Below, piece by piece: positions 6,545 to 15,424 of a DNA stretch of 64,000 nt. The DNA is taken from the NCBI GenBank assembly GCA_017524545.1, contig JAFXVN010000022.1:1-64000 (forward strand), read 5' to 3'. The position numbers and the translations under genes are program-made. The notes beneath the pieces were generated by a model that worked only from the letters and a program-made list of their open reading frames with translations, had not been told where the DNA came from and made no database searches. This stretch comes from Bacteroidaceae bacterium. Lineage in GTDB: Bacteria > Bacteroidota > Bacteroidia > Bacteroidales > Bacteroidaceae. The stretch's first letter is position 1. The number at the start of each line of letters is the position of its first letter.

Positions 6545-9500
6545 ATGAAGACCATACGCTCTTTGCTGACCGCAGTCTGTCTGCTAATGAGTCTGGCACA
6601 GGCTTGGGCAGAGCCTTTGCAGGTTGTCACCTCGCCCGTGGATGGGTGCTTTACCATTTCCGGCACGGCGGCTTCGGACAAGTGCATCATCCTCTACGAC
6701 CCCAACGATGCAGAGGTGGTGCAGACGGTGCTCGAATGCCTCACCTCCGACCTCAAGGCGGTCACAAAGAAGACTTTCGTGAAGTACAAGACAGAGCCCT
6801 CTACGCACAAGAACCCCATCATCATCGGCACAATCGGACAGTCGAGCCACATCGACCGACTCATAGCCGAGGGCAAGTTGGACGTGAGCGATGTGGAGGG
6901 CAAATGGGAGGCATACGGTCTGCAAGTCGTTGACAATCCGATGGAGGGTGTGGAGCGTGCCTTGGTCATCTTCGGTTCACAGCCGCGAAGCACCGCGTTC
7001 GCCATGTTCGAGCTGAGCCGGATGATGGGTGTCTCGCCGTGGATATGGTGGGCAGACGTTACGCCGACGGTCAAGACACAGCTTTACGTCACGCCGGGCA
7101 GACACATTGTCGGCACGCCATCCGTCAAGTTCCGAGGCATCTTCGTGAACGACGAGGACTGGGGCTTGCGGCCCTGGGGGGCAAGGAACCTCGACACAGA
7201 ACTTAACAACTTCGGTCCCAAGACCTACGCCGTCATCATGGAGCTGCTGCTCCGCCTGCGTGCCAACACCCTTTGGCCTGCCATGCATCCGGGCACACGC
7301 GCCTTCTGGTACGAGAAGACCAACATCCCCCTCGTCATGAAATACGACATCTACATGGGCAGCAGCCACTGCGAGCAGATGCTCTGCAACAACGAGTACG
7401 AATGGGAACGCTTCGGCGGCCATCGCGACGAAGACTGGGTGTGGCACTCGAACAAAGACATGATTATGCGCTACTGGGGTGCACGCATCAGCGAGAGCAA
7501 AGACAAAAACGGCATCTACACCCTGGGAATGCGAGCCGTACATGATGCTCCGATGAACGGCTACGACACTACAGAAGAGAAGGTGGAGGCACTGACTGAC
7601 ATCATTGCCCACCAGCGTCAGCTCATTGCCGACAGCATTGGCGACCCGACCACAGTGCCGCAGATATTCATTCCCTACAAAGAGGTGCTCACCGCCTACA
7701 ATGCAGGCCTGCAGATACCGGAGGATGTCACCCTCATGTGGGTGGATGACAATCATGGCTACATACGCCAGATGCCGACGCCCGAAGAGCAAGCACGCTC
7801 GGGCGGCAACGCCATCTACTACCACCTCTCCTACTGGGGCACGCCTGCCGGCTACCTCTGGCTCAGTACCATATCGCCCTCGCTTTGCAGCTACGAACTG
7901 AGCAAAGCCTACAGCCAGGGGATGCGCAACCAGTGGATTATCAATGTGGGCGACATCAAGCCCGCCGAAGAGGAACTGGAGTTCTGCATGGACTTAGCTT
8001 GGGACATCAACAGCTGGCCGCCAGAACGTGCCTACCTCTACACGCGGGACTGGGCAGCCCGTACCTTCGGCGAGGAGTTTGCCGACGAAATCAGCGACAT
8101 CAAGCTGGCCTACTACCGCCTTGGCATCGCCGCCAAGCCCGAACACGTCCACCTCACCTACTTCGACCATTCCAACCGTCAGATAGACGAGCGCATCGCG
8201 GAGTATCAAGACATATATAACAAGGTAGTGGCTTTGAAATCCCGCATCCCCTCCACTTTGCGCAATGCCTACTATGAACTCATTGAGTACCCTGTTTGCG
8301 GTTGTGCCGACCAGAACATCAAGATTCTCAGAGGGCGGCAGAGCTTCGTCTATGCCTGGGCAGGGCAAGGCGAGAAGGCACTCTCGTATTCCGCTGCCGC
8401 GCAGTCTGCCTTCGACGAGATTGTCACGCTGACCAACCGCTACAACACAGCCATTGCCGGAGGCAAATGGAACTATATGATGAGCTACAAGCCAAACAAC
8501 ATGAGCCAGCACCTGATGCCAAGCGTTGCCTCGGCAGCCGATGTCTCGGACATCCAAAGCACCATCGTCCAGCCCGACATTACCATTCTGCCCGGCGGCA
8601 GCTACCGCAACGCAAGCGGCAGCGTGGTCTCCCTCACCGGTTTAGGACTGGCGGGAAGCACGGCAACCGTCTGGCCGCTCGACCTGACCGCATACACCTC
8701 CTGCACCCAGGCGCCATACGCCGAATACGCTGTGCCTGTACAGGCTGGCCTCAACGTCATTCAGGTGCGCTGCCTGCCCACCTTCCCCCTCAACACCGCC
8801 TACGACCTGCGTGTCGGCATCTCGGTTGACGGGAACACACCGACTGTCCTTTCTGTCAAAACAACGGCCATGACCACGCCGTGGGACGAGACCGTCGTGC
8901 AAGGCTACACAAGGGCAGCCGTACACTATACCAGCACAAAGGACCAAACGGTGAATGTCCGTGTCTATTTCATGGATCCAGGCTCAACCGTTTCTGCCTT
9001 GGCCAGCATTCCCTTCGGCAGCGACGCACAAGACCTGACGACAACACTCTTGACGAATGCCGACTTTGAATACAATGCCTCTGGCACACTCAATCCACAA
9101 GACAACACAGGCCGAGGCGTGCCCAAAGGCTGGACGGCGACAGGCAAGATGAAGGGCAATTCGTGGGGTGTCAACCAAGATGCCAAGCAAATCTATGGCA
9201 TCAATGCTTACTGGGCAACAAGCACACCGATGCCCGAGGTCTATGAACTCTCGCAGACCATTCCCGCAGACAAGCTTGAACCTGGGACGTATATGGTCAG
9301 CTGTCTGCTGGGCGTGCTCAAGGACAAGTTAGGCACCTGCCGACTCTTTGCCAACGACAACGTGCAATACTACGGCAAGGAGGATGATTATGTCTATGAC
9401 GTCTTCACGACCAGCGAAAAGCGCACCTTCGCGAACTATGTGGGCTCGGGAGACGGCAGGATGATACTGAAGCCAATGGAGGTTATCGTGACCGTCGCCG

Positions 9501-9763
9501 AGGGCGAGGACCTGAAGCTTGGCATCCGCACCAGCAACCACAGGGCAGACGGTTCGCGCGTCACCAGCAACAATCATGGGTGTTTCAAGGTTGACCACTT
9601 CCGCCTGCAAAAGATTGATGCAGAGGATGGGGATGGGCTTAGTGGGGTTAATGGGCTTCATTGGGATAGTGAGACCTATGACCTCGGCGGTCGCAAAATG
9701 GCCAAGAGTCAATTACCTGCTGGTATTTATGTCCAAGACGGAAAGAAGAAACTCATCAAGTAA
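6545..9763 (+). CDS. GH115 xylan alpha-glucuronidase, first copy
   Basis: A 1072-residue exported enzyme. The start at 6545 gives a signal peptide (MKTIRSLLTAVCLLMSLAQAWA); an upstream in-frame start would bury it. GH115 features are the N-terminal domain (IILYDPNDAEVVQTV, NPIIIGTIGQSSHID), the ELSRMMGVSPWIWWADVTP stretch, and a long central region with KFRGIFVNDEDWGL, RANTLWPAMH and YDIYMGSSHCEQM. GH115 enzymes remove (4-O-methyl)glucuronic acid from internal and terminal xylose of glucuronoxylan. Residues about 860-1030 look like an extra carbohydrate-binding or discoidin-like domain, followed by a linker and a YDLGGRKM...GIYVQDGKK tail. The linker is encoded by GGGGTTAATGGGCTT-type words seen elsewhere between genes. 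It is followed 21 bp later by a close paralogue. Confidence 0.93.
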   Translation: MKTIRSLLTAVCLLMSLAQAWAEPLQVVTSPVDGCFTISGTAASDKCIILYDPNDAEVVQTVLECLTSDLKAVTKKTFVKYKTEPSTHKNPIIIGTIGQSSHIDRLIAEGKLDVSDVEGKWEAYGLQVVDNPMEGVERALVIFGSQPRSTAFAMFELSRMMGVSPWIWWADVTPTVKTQLYVTPGRHIVGTPSVKFRGIFVNDEDWGLRPWGARNLDTELNNFGPKTYAVIMELLLRLRANTLWPAMHPGTRAFWYEKTNIPLVMKYDIYMGSSHCEQMLCNNEYEWERFGGHRDEDWVWHSNKDMIMRYWGARISESKDKNGIYTLGMRAVHDAPMNGYDTTEEKVEALTDIIAHQRQLIADSIGDPTTVPQIFIPYKEVLTAYNAGLQIPEDVTLMWVDDNHGYIRQMPTPEEQARSGGNAIYYHLSYWGTPAGYLWLSTISPSLCSYELSKAYSQGMRNQWIINVGDIKPAEEELEFCMDLAWDINSWPPERAYLYTRDWAARTFGEEFADEISDIKLAYYRLGIAAKPEHVHLTYFDHSNRQIDERIAEYQDIYNKVVALKSRIPSTLRNAYYELIEYPVCGCADQNIKILRGRQSFVYAWAGQGEKALSYSAAAQSAFDEIVTLTNRYNTAIAGGKWNYMMSYKPNNMSQHLMPSVASAADVSDIQSTIVQPDITILPGGSYRNASGSVVSLTGLGLAGSTATVWPLDLTAYTSCTQAPYAEYAVPVQAGLNVIQVRCLPTFPLNTAYDLRVGISVDGNTPTVLSVKTTAMTTPWDETVVQGYTRAAVHYTSTKDQTVNVRVYFMDPGSTVSALASIPFGSDAQDLTTTLLTNADFEYNASGTLNPQDNTGRGVPKGWTATGKMKGNSWGVNQDAKQIYGINAYWATSTPMPEVYELSQTIPADKLEPGTYMVSCLLGVLKDKLGTCRLFANDNVQYYGKEDDYVYDVFTTSEKRTFANYVGSGDGRMILKPMEVIVTVAEGEDLKLGIRTSNHRADGSRVTSNNHGCFKVDHFRLQKIDAEDGDGLSGVNGLHWDSETYDLGGRKMAKSQLPAGIYVQDGKKKLIK

Positions 9764-9784
9764 ACAACATAAACACATATCGCA

Positions 9785-12700
9785 ATGAAAACGAAATCCC
9801 TATTCACCCTGTTGCTTGTGCTCTTCGCTTTAGGCACAAAAGCAGACGACCTTCAAGTAGTGACCTCTCCCGTTGACGGTTGCTTTCCCATTGCCGGCAC
9901 TACTGTTTCCGACAAGGCCATCATCCTCTACGACGACAAGGATGCAGAGGTGGTGCAGACGGTCATCGACTGCCTGATGTCCGACCTCAAGGCGGTCACG
10001 AAGAAGACTTTTGTGAAGTACAAGGCTGAACCTACCTCTTTGAAGAACCCCATCATCGTTGGTACCATTGGGCAGTCAAGCCACATCGACCAGCTCATCG
10101 CCGAAGGGAAAATCGACGTGAGCGGTGTCGAAGGGAAGTGGGAAGCATTTGGTATGCAAGTGGTTGACAATCCCTTGGAAGGCGTGGCAAAAGCTCTTGC
10201 AATCTTCGGCTCGCAGCCTCGCGCCACAGCTTACGGCATGTTCGAACTGAGCCGCATGATAGGTGTGTCGCCTTGGATATACTGGGCAGACGTGACACCC
10301 GCCACCAAGACGCAGCTCTATGTCACGCCCGGCAGACGCATTGTCGGTTCGCCGTCGGTCAAGTTCCGTGGCATCTTCCTCAACGACGAGGACTTCGGCC
10401 TGCGTCCCTGGGCAGCAAAGAAGATGGACACCAACCTCAACAACTTCGGCCCCAAGACCTACGCCGCCATCATGGAGCTGCTGCTGCGCCTTCGTGCCAA
10501 CACCCTTTGGCCCGCCATGCACGCTGGCAGCCGCGCTTTCTGGTTCGAGAAGACAAACATTCCCCTCATCACAAAGTACGACATCTATATGGGCAGTAGC
10601 CACTGCGAGCAGATGCTCAGGGACAACGAGTATGAGTGGGGCAAGACGGGCGACAAGTTCGGCGGTCACGGCAACGAGGACTGGGTGTGGCACTCCAACC
10701 AGGACATGATTAAGCGCTACTGGGCAGAGCGCGTCGGCGAGAGCAGAGGCAAGAACGCCATCTACACCCTCGGTATGCGCGGCATACACGACAGCGGCAT
10801 CAACGGTTACAACTCCACTGCCGAAAGAGTGGCCGCCCTGACGGACATCATTGCCTACCAGCGTCAGCTCCTTGCCGACAGCATCGGCGACCCGACCACC
10901 ATCCCGCAGATATTCATCCCCTACAAGGAAGTGCTCGACTGCTACAACGCAGGCCTGCAAGTTCCCGAGGATGTCACCTTGATGTGGGTGGACGACAACC
11001 ACGGCTATATTCGTCAGATGCCGAACCCCGAAGAGCAGGCTCGCTCGGGCGGCAACGCCATCTACTACCACCTCTCCTACTGGGGTTCGCCCGACTCCTA
11101 CCTCTGGCTCAGTAGCATTTCGCCCTCGCTTTGCAGCTACGAGCTTTGCAAGGCATACGCCCAAGGCATACAAGACCAGTGGATTATCAACGTGGGCGAC
11201 ATCAAGCCTGCCGAGGAGGAGCTGGAGTTCTGCATGGACTTGGCTTGGGACATCAACAGCTGGACACCTGAAAAGGCTTACCAATACACTCGCGATTGGG
11301 CAGCCCGAACCTTCGGCGAAGACTATGCCGATGCCATCAACGAGATAAAGATGGCCTACTATCGCCTCGGCATCGCTGCCAAGCCAGAGCATGTGCAGCT
11401 CTGCCATTTCGACCACTCGAACGCAGAGATTGATGCCCGTATCGCCGAGTATCAGGACTTATATAATAAGGTAGTGGCACTGCGCTCACGTATTCCCTCT
11501 ACGCTTCGCAATGCCTACTACGAGCTTTTAGAGTATCCCGTCTGTGCCTGCACCGACCAGAACATCAAGATTCTGCGTGCTCGCCAGAGCTTCATCTATG
11601 CCTGGGCAGGACAGAGCGAAAAAGCTCTTGACTATGCGCAGAAAGCACAAAACGCTTTCAACGAAATCATTACTCTCACCACGAAATACAACACTGGCAT
11701 TGCCAGTGGCAAGTGGCAGGGCATGATGGACTACAAGCCCAACAACTGGAGTCAGCACCTGATGCCAGCCGTGGCAACAGCCGACGACGTGGCAGACCAA
11801 CAGAGCACCATCCTGCAGCCCGATGTCCATATCATCGCTGGCGGCTGCTACGACCAGGCATCTTCCACGGTGAAGACGCTGCACGGACTTGGCATCGAGG
11901 GCAGCACGGCAACCGTCTGGCCGCTCGACATGACAGCTTATTCCTCAGCCAACAGCGCGCCCTACGCCGAATATACCGTGCCTGTGCAGAAGGGACTCAA
12001 CGTCATTCAGGTGCGCTGCCTGCCGACCTTCCGCCTCAACACCGCTTACGACATTCGTGCAGGCATCTCTGTCGAGGGAAAGGCTGCGACGCTCATCTCC
12101 ATCAAGCAGACGGAGCGAACCGAGGCTTGGGATGAGACGGTTGCACAGGGCTATATCCCTGCAGCCGTTCACTACACCAGCACGGAGGAGAAGACGGTCC
12201 GCGTCCGTGTCTATTTCATGGACCCAGGCCTCTGCGTCAGTGCCGTTGCAAGCATACCCTTCCTCACCAATGCAGAAGACCTCACCGACCTGCTGACCAA
12301 TGCCGACTTCGAGTACGGCACAGGCGGTGCGCTCAATGCGCAAGGCAGTCTGACCCGTGGCGTACCTAAGGGTTGGAGAGCTACCGGCACAATGAGCGGC
12401 AACTCGTGGGGCATCAACCAGGATGCCAAACACCTCTGGGGCATCAACGTCTATTGGGCAAGCTCAAAACCCATGCCCAACACCTACGAACTCTCGCAGA
12501 CGATTGCCGCTTCCAAGCTTGGAGCAGGCACTTACCTCGTGACATGTCTGCTGGGCGTGCAGAAGGACAAGATGGCGAACTGCCGCCTCTTCGCCAACAA
12601 AAACGTGCAGTACTATGGCAAGGAGAGCGACTACCTGGCATCTATGCTCACTTCGGGCGAGACGAACACTTTCGCCGGTTACGGAGCTTCCGGCGCAGGA

Positions 12701-13051
12701 AAGATGACGTTGCAGCCCATGTCGGTGATGGTGACGCTCAAAGACGGCGAGAGCCTGAAGCTCGGCATCCGCACCAGCAACTTCAAGGCAGACGGCACCC
12801 GCTCCACAAGCGACAGCCACGGTTGGTTCAAGGTTGACCACTTCCGCCTGCAACGCATCGACGCAGAAGAGATACCAAGCAGCGTTAAGTCAATTCAAAA
12901 TTCAAAATTCAATAATCAAAATGAGGGAGAAGTGGTCAATGGTCAATGTTATGACTTAAGCGGCAGGAAAATCGTAAATAGTAAATCGTCAAATAGTAAA
13001 TTGTCTCGGGGTATCTACATCCAGGACGGGAAGAAGGTTGCCAAGCGATAA
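9785..13051 (+). CDS. GH115 xylan alpha-glucuronidase, second copy
   Basis: A 1088-residue paralogue of the preceding gene with the same domain order and a signal peptide (MKTKSLFTLLLVLFALGTKA). The mature N-termini are nearly alignable residue by residue (LQVVTSPVDGCF, DAEVVQTV, DLKAVTKKTFVKYK), so this is a tandem duplication. The copies diverge mainly at loops and in the tail. Here the last linker (SIQNSKFNNQNEG, then IVNSKSSNSK) is encoded by AATTCAAAATTC and GTAAATAGTAAATCGT words identical in style to intergenic repeats. The tail is CYDLSGRKI...GIYIQDGKKV. The two enzymes may differ in preference for terminal versus internal glucuronate, which is inference. The gene ends 12 bp from the convergent helix-hairpin-helix gene. 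Confidence 0.92.
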   Translation: MKTKSLFTLLLVLFALGTKADDLQVVTSPVDGCFPIAGTTVSDKAIILYDDKDAEVVQTVIDCLMSDLKAVTKKTFVKYKAEPTSLKNPIIVGTIGQSSHIDQLIAEGKIDVSGVEGKWEAFGMQVVDNPLEGVAKALAIFGSQPRATAYGMFELSRMIGVSPWIYWADVTPATKTQLYVTPGRRIVGSPSVKFRGIFLNDEDFGLRPWAAKKMDTNLNNFGPKTYAAIMELLLRLRANTLWPAMHAGSRAFWFEKTNIPLITKYDIYMGSSHCEQMLRDNEYEWGKTGDKFGGHGNEDWVWHSNQDMIKRYWAERVGESRGKNAIYTLGMRGIHDSGINGYNSTAERVAALTDIIAYQRQLLADSIGDPTTIPQIFIPYKEVLDCYNAGLQVPEDVTLMWVDDNHGYIRQMPNPEEQARSGGNAIYYHLSYWGSPDSYLWLSSISPSLCSYELCKAYAQGIQDQWIINVGDIKPAEEELEFCMDLAWDINSWTPEKAYQYTRDWAARTFGEDYADAINEIKMAYYRLGIAAKPEHVQLCHFDHSNAEIDARIAEYQDLYNKVVALRSRIPSTLRNAYYELLEYPVCACTDQNIKILRARQSFIYAWAGQSEKALDYAQKAQNAFNEIITLTTKYNTGIASGKWQGMMDYKPNNWSQHLMPAVATADDVADQQSTILQPDVHIIAGGCYDQASSTVKTLHGLGIEGSTATVWPLDMTAYSSANSAPYAEYTVPVQKGLNVIQVRCLPTFRLNTAYDIRAGISVEGKAATLISIKQTERTEAWDETVAQGYIPAAVHYTSTEEKTVRVRVYFMDPGLCVSAVASIPFLTNAEDLTDLLTNADFEYGTGGALNAQGSLTRGVPKGWRATGTMSGNSWGINQDAKHLWGINVYWASSKPMPNTYELSQTIAASKLGAGTYLVTCLLGVQKDKMANCRLFANKNVQYYGKESDYLASMLTSGETNTFAGYGASGAGKMTLQPMSVMVTLKDGESLKLGIRTSNFKADGTRSTSDSHGWFKVDHFRLQRIDAEEIPSSVKSIQNSKFNNQNEGEVVNGQCYDLSGRKIVNSKSSNSKLSRGIYIQDGKKVAKR
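12890..13006 (+). repeat. intergenic-type word repeats inside the GH115 C-terminal linker
   Basis: AATTCAAAATTCAAAATTC is followed by GTGGTCAATGGTCAATG and GTAAATAGTAAATCGTCAAAT. Near-identical words fill spacers at 26372, 32401, 34283 and 39244. Here they are translated in frame as low-complexity S/N/K sequence. Confidence 0.75.
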
Positions 13052-13063
13052 CAAATCTGGAAG

Positions 13064-14026
13064 TTAGAACTCCACATAAGGCTGGAGACGGTCGATATCG
13101 GTAGCTTTGAAGCTTTCGAGACGGGAGAGTTCCTCAATGGAATGGAGCTCTCCCTTATTGCGGCGGTACTCGTTGATGGCCTTGGCCTGATAGAAGTTGA
13201 GGTAGGGGTGCTTCATCATCTGCTGCACAGAAAGCTTGTTGATGTTTATCTTCTGCACTGGCAGCGATGAAACCGTCATATAGTTGAGCACGCTGTCGGG
13301 CATCTCGATGGCTTCCATTGCCTGCTCAATGGCCACAAAGCCGCCCAGAGCCTTCCGATAGGCAACGATGCGGGCGGCACGCTTCGAGGCAATGCCCGGT
13401 ATCATCTTCAGCTGCGTGGTGTCGGCAGTGTTGATGTCGATAGTTTGGCCCACCTTTAACTTCAGCCCCCTCCCCAACCCCTCCCCCGAGGAGGAGGGGC
13501 TTTTCTTTATAGTATCGGCATCTATAAGAACCTCATGAATACTCTGCGAAGGAAGCCTCCCTCCTCGGGGGGAGGTTTGGAGGGGGGCTACATACTGATA
13601 CTTCTTTGCAATCCTTATGTAAGGCTTCAGGCGTTCCCATTGCTCGTTGGTCAAATTGGGCACACGCATGAAGTCTTCAGGCGTATGGTAGCGTCCGTGT
13701 TTGGCTCGGTAGCGGTAGATGCTCCTCACTTGCCAAGGGGAGAGACCCAGGCGAAGCAAGGCGGTAGAGTCTGCCGTGTTCGGGTCGAAGGGGAAGGTCT
13801 CGAAGGGAGCCTCTTTAGGCAAAGACCCCCTCCAAACCTCCCCCTCTATGGGGAGGCTTACACTATCTTGAGTTGACTTCGTCGAGCTAAAGCTTCTCCC
13901 CTTAGAGGGGGAGTTAGAGGGGGTCTGCTTCCAAACAGACACCCCCACGATGCCCAGCAGCAGCACCCATTCGAGTACAAGCAGGGCGCGGCGCTGGGCA
14001 GGTGTAAGGAAAGGCCGACGTTTCAT
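13064..14026 (-). CDS. helix-hairpin-helix (ComEA-like) membrane-anchored protein
   Basis: 320 residues. The start at 14026 overlaps the upstream transporter stop by 4 bp (ATGA), which decides it. An N-terminal membrane segment (LLVLEWVLLLGIVGVSVW) is followed by three helix-hairpin-helix modules. These are FDPNTADSTALLRLGLSPWQ..., IDINTADTTQLKMIPGIASK... and ININKLSVQQMMKHPYLNFY..., resembling the DNA-binding repeat of ComEA. Two linkers are unusual: NSPSKGRSFSSTK...SVSLPIEGEVWRGSL and APLQTSPRGGRLPSQS...KSPSSSGEGLGRGL. Each is encoded by an inverted pair of a GC-rich palindromic element inserted in frame. A role in DNA uptake or envelope-associated DNA binding is possible but unproven. Confidence 0.82.
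   Translation of the reverse strand: MKRRPFLTPAQRRALLVLEWVLLLGIVGVSVWKQTPSNSPSKGRSFSSTKSTQDSVSLPIEGEVWRGSLPKEAPFETFPFDPNTADSTALLRLGLSPWQVRSIYRYRAKHGRYHTPEDFMRVPNLTNEQWERLKPYIRIAKKYQYVAPLQTSPRGGRLPSQSIHEVLIDADTIKKSPSSSGEGLGRGLKLKVGQTIDINTADTTQLKMIPGIASKRAARIVAYRKALGGFVAIEQAMEAIEMPDSVLNYMTVSSLPVQKININKLSVQQMMKHPYLNFYQAKAINEYRRNKGELHSIEELSRLESFKATDIDRLQPYVEF
13464..13589. repeat. GC-rich palindromic element, inverted pair, inside a gene
   Basis: The left arm (13464-13503, AGCCCCCTCCCCAACC...) and right arm (13553-13589, its inverted relative ending GGAGGGGGGCT) are separated by about 49 bp. Total length is 126 bp, or 42 codons. Each arm also folds on itself through CCTCCCCC/GGAGG segments. Confidence 0.75.
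13824..13926. repeat. GC-rich palindromic element, second inverted pair in the same gene
   Basis: GACCCCCTCCAAACC... at 13824-13860 is mirrored by ...GGGGGAGTTAGAGGGGGTC at 13893-13926. A spacer of about 32 bp separates them. The left arm contains the hairpin CCTCCCC-CTCTAT-GGGGAGG. It is translated as a Pro/Ser/Gly-rich linker. Confidence 0.7.
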
Positions 14027-15381
14027 GCGAGAAGCTCCTGCACGAAGACCGCTGCAATGGCAAGCGGAGCCACATAACGGATGATGAAGTAGTAGAGACG
14101 GAACAGGCGGAAACGCAGAGTGCCACAATTCGTCAGCTCGCTTTCAACCAGCTTGCGGTCGAGATACCATCCCGTGAAAAGACAGATGATGATGCCTCCT
14201 ATGGGCAGGATAATCTTCGAGGCCGTAAAGTCGAAGAGGCCAAAGATATTCAGGCCGAAGAGTGTCAGGTCGCTCCACACCCCGAACGACAGGGAACATG
14301 CCACACCGAGCGTCATGCAACTGATGGAGACGGCGGCGGCGGCCTTGCGGCGCGAGATGGAGAAAGCCTCCAGCATGTATGCCGTCACACTCTCGTGCAA
14401 GGATATGGCACTGGTCAATGCTGCGAGGAGCAGAAGCAGATAGAAGAAGCTGGAGAAGATGTAGCCGAGCCAAGGCAAGTGGCTGAAAGCGATGTTGAAG
14501 ACATGGGGCAGGGTGATGAACACCAAGCCGGGACCTGCATCCACGCTGACCCCCTCCACGCTGAACACAGCCGGGAAGATGATGAAACCGCTAAGGATAG
14601 CCACAAACGTATCGATGGTGCTCACACCGACCGCCGTCTTGGGCAGCTTGGTGTCTGCCCTGAAATAGGAGGCGTAGGTGCACAGGCATCCCATCGCGAG
14701 GCTCAGCGAAAAGAACGCCTGCCCCACAGCGCTGAGGATGACGCTTGCCGTAATCTTCGAGAAGTCCGGCTTGAGCAGGAAGCGCAAGCCCTCGGAAGAG
14801 CCTGGCATACTGAACGAGCAGACCACCAGAATACCGATGATGAGGAGCAGCATCGGCATCATTACCTTCGAGGACTTTTCTATACCCGACTGCACACCTC
14901 GAGCGATAATGAAGTGCGTCAGTCCCATAAAGGCGGCTCCCATCAGCACAGGTTGCCAAGGGTTGCTTACGAAATCATTAAAGACCTGACTATAGTCACG
15001 GCCAGCCTGTAGCTGTCCGCCAAGCGACTCAACAAGATAGAAGAGCGTCCAGCCGCTAATGACGATGTAATAGGAAAGAATGAGGAAAGCGACGAACACG
15101 CCCGCCACTCCCTCGATGCGCCACCACTTGCCGGGTGCCAGCTTTGCAAAGGCCGAAATGGTATTGGTGCGCGTATGCCTGCCGATGACGAATTCGCTCA
15201 TCATCACCGGAATGCCTATCACTGCGATGCAGATGAGATAGATGAAGATGAATGCCGCGCCGCCATTGTTGCCCACTTCCGTCGGGAAGCGCCACACATT
15301 GCCAAGCCCCACGGCGGAGCCTGCCGAGGCCAACACCGCGCCTATCTTGCTGCCAAAGCCTTCTTTCAATTCATAGTTCAT
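14023..15381 (-). CDS. sodium-dependent neurotransmitter-symporter (SNF/NSS) family transporter
   Basis: A 452-residue LeuT-fold transporter with about 11 membrane segments. The signature lies near the N-terminus (GAVLASAGSAVGLGNVWRFP), where unwound helix 1 binds sodium and substrate, followed by GIPVMMSEFVIGR. A later GPGLVFITLPHVF stretch is typical of bacterial members. Likely substrates are amino acids or amines, and the sequence does not say which. The first residues (MNYELKEG) are encoded by the intergenic word repeat AACTATGAATTGTGAAC, so the start codon itself lies in repeat DNA. It ends overlapping the helix-hairpin-helix gene by 4 bp and is preceded by a second transporter of the same family. 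Confidence 0.9.
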   Translation of the reverse strand: MNYELKEGFGSKIGAVLASAGSAVGLGNVWRFPTEVGNNGGAAFIFIYLICIAVIGIPVMMSEFVIGRHTRTNTISAFAKLAPGKWWRIEGVAGVFVAFLILSYYIVISGWTLFYLVESLGGQLQAGRDYSQVFNDFVSNPWQPVLMGAAFMGLTHFIIARGVQSGIEKSSKVMMPMLLLIIGILVVCSFSMPGSSEGLRFLLKPDFSKITASVILSAVGQAFFSLSLAMGCLCTYASYFRADTKLPKTAVGVSTIDTFVAILSGFIIFPAVFSVEGVSVDAGPGLVFITLPHVFNIAFSHLPWLGYIFSSFFYLLLLLAALTSAISLHESVTAYMLEAFSISRRKAAAAVSISCMTLGVACSLSFGVWSDLTLFGLNIFGLFDFTASKIILPIGGIIICLFTGWYLDRKLVESELTNCGTLRFRLFRLYYFIIRYVAPLAIAAVFVQELLA

Positions 15382-15402
15382 AGTTCACAATTCATAGTTA
15401 AG
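15368..15402. repeat. word repeat overlapping a transporter start codon
   Basis: TTCATAGTTCATAGTTCACAATTCATAGTT: four near-copies of an 8-9 bp word. The transporter ATG at 15381 is part of one copy. Confidence 0.75.
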
Positions 15403-15424
15403 TGCGGTAACAAATAATTCACTT

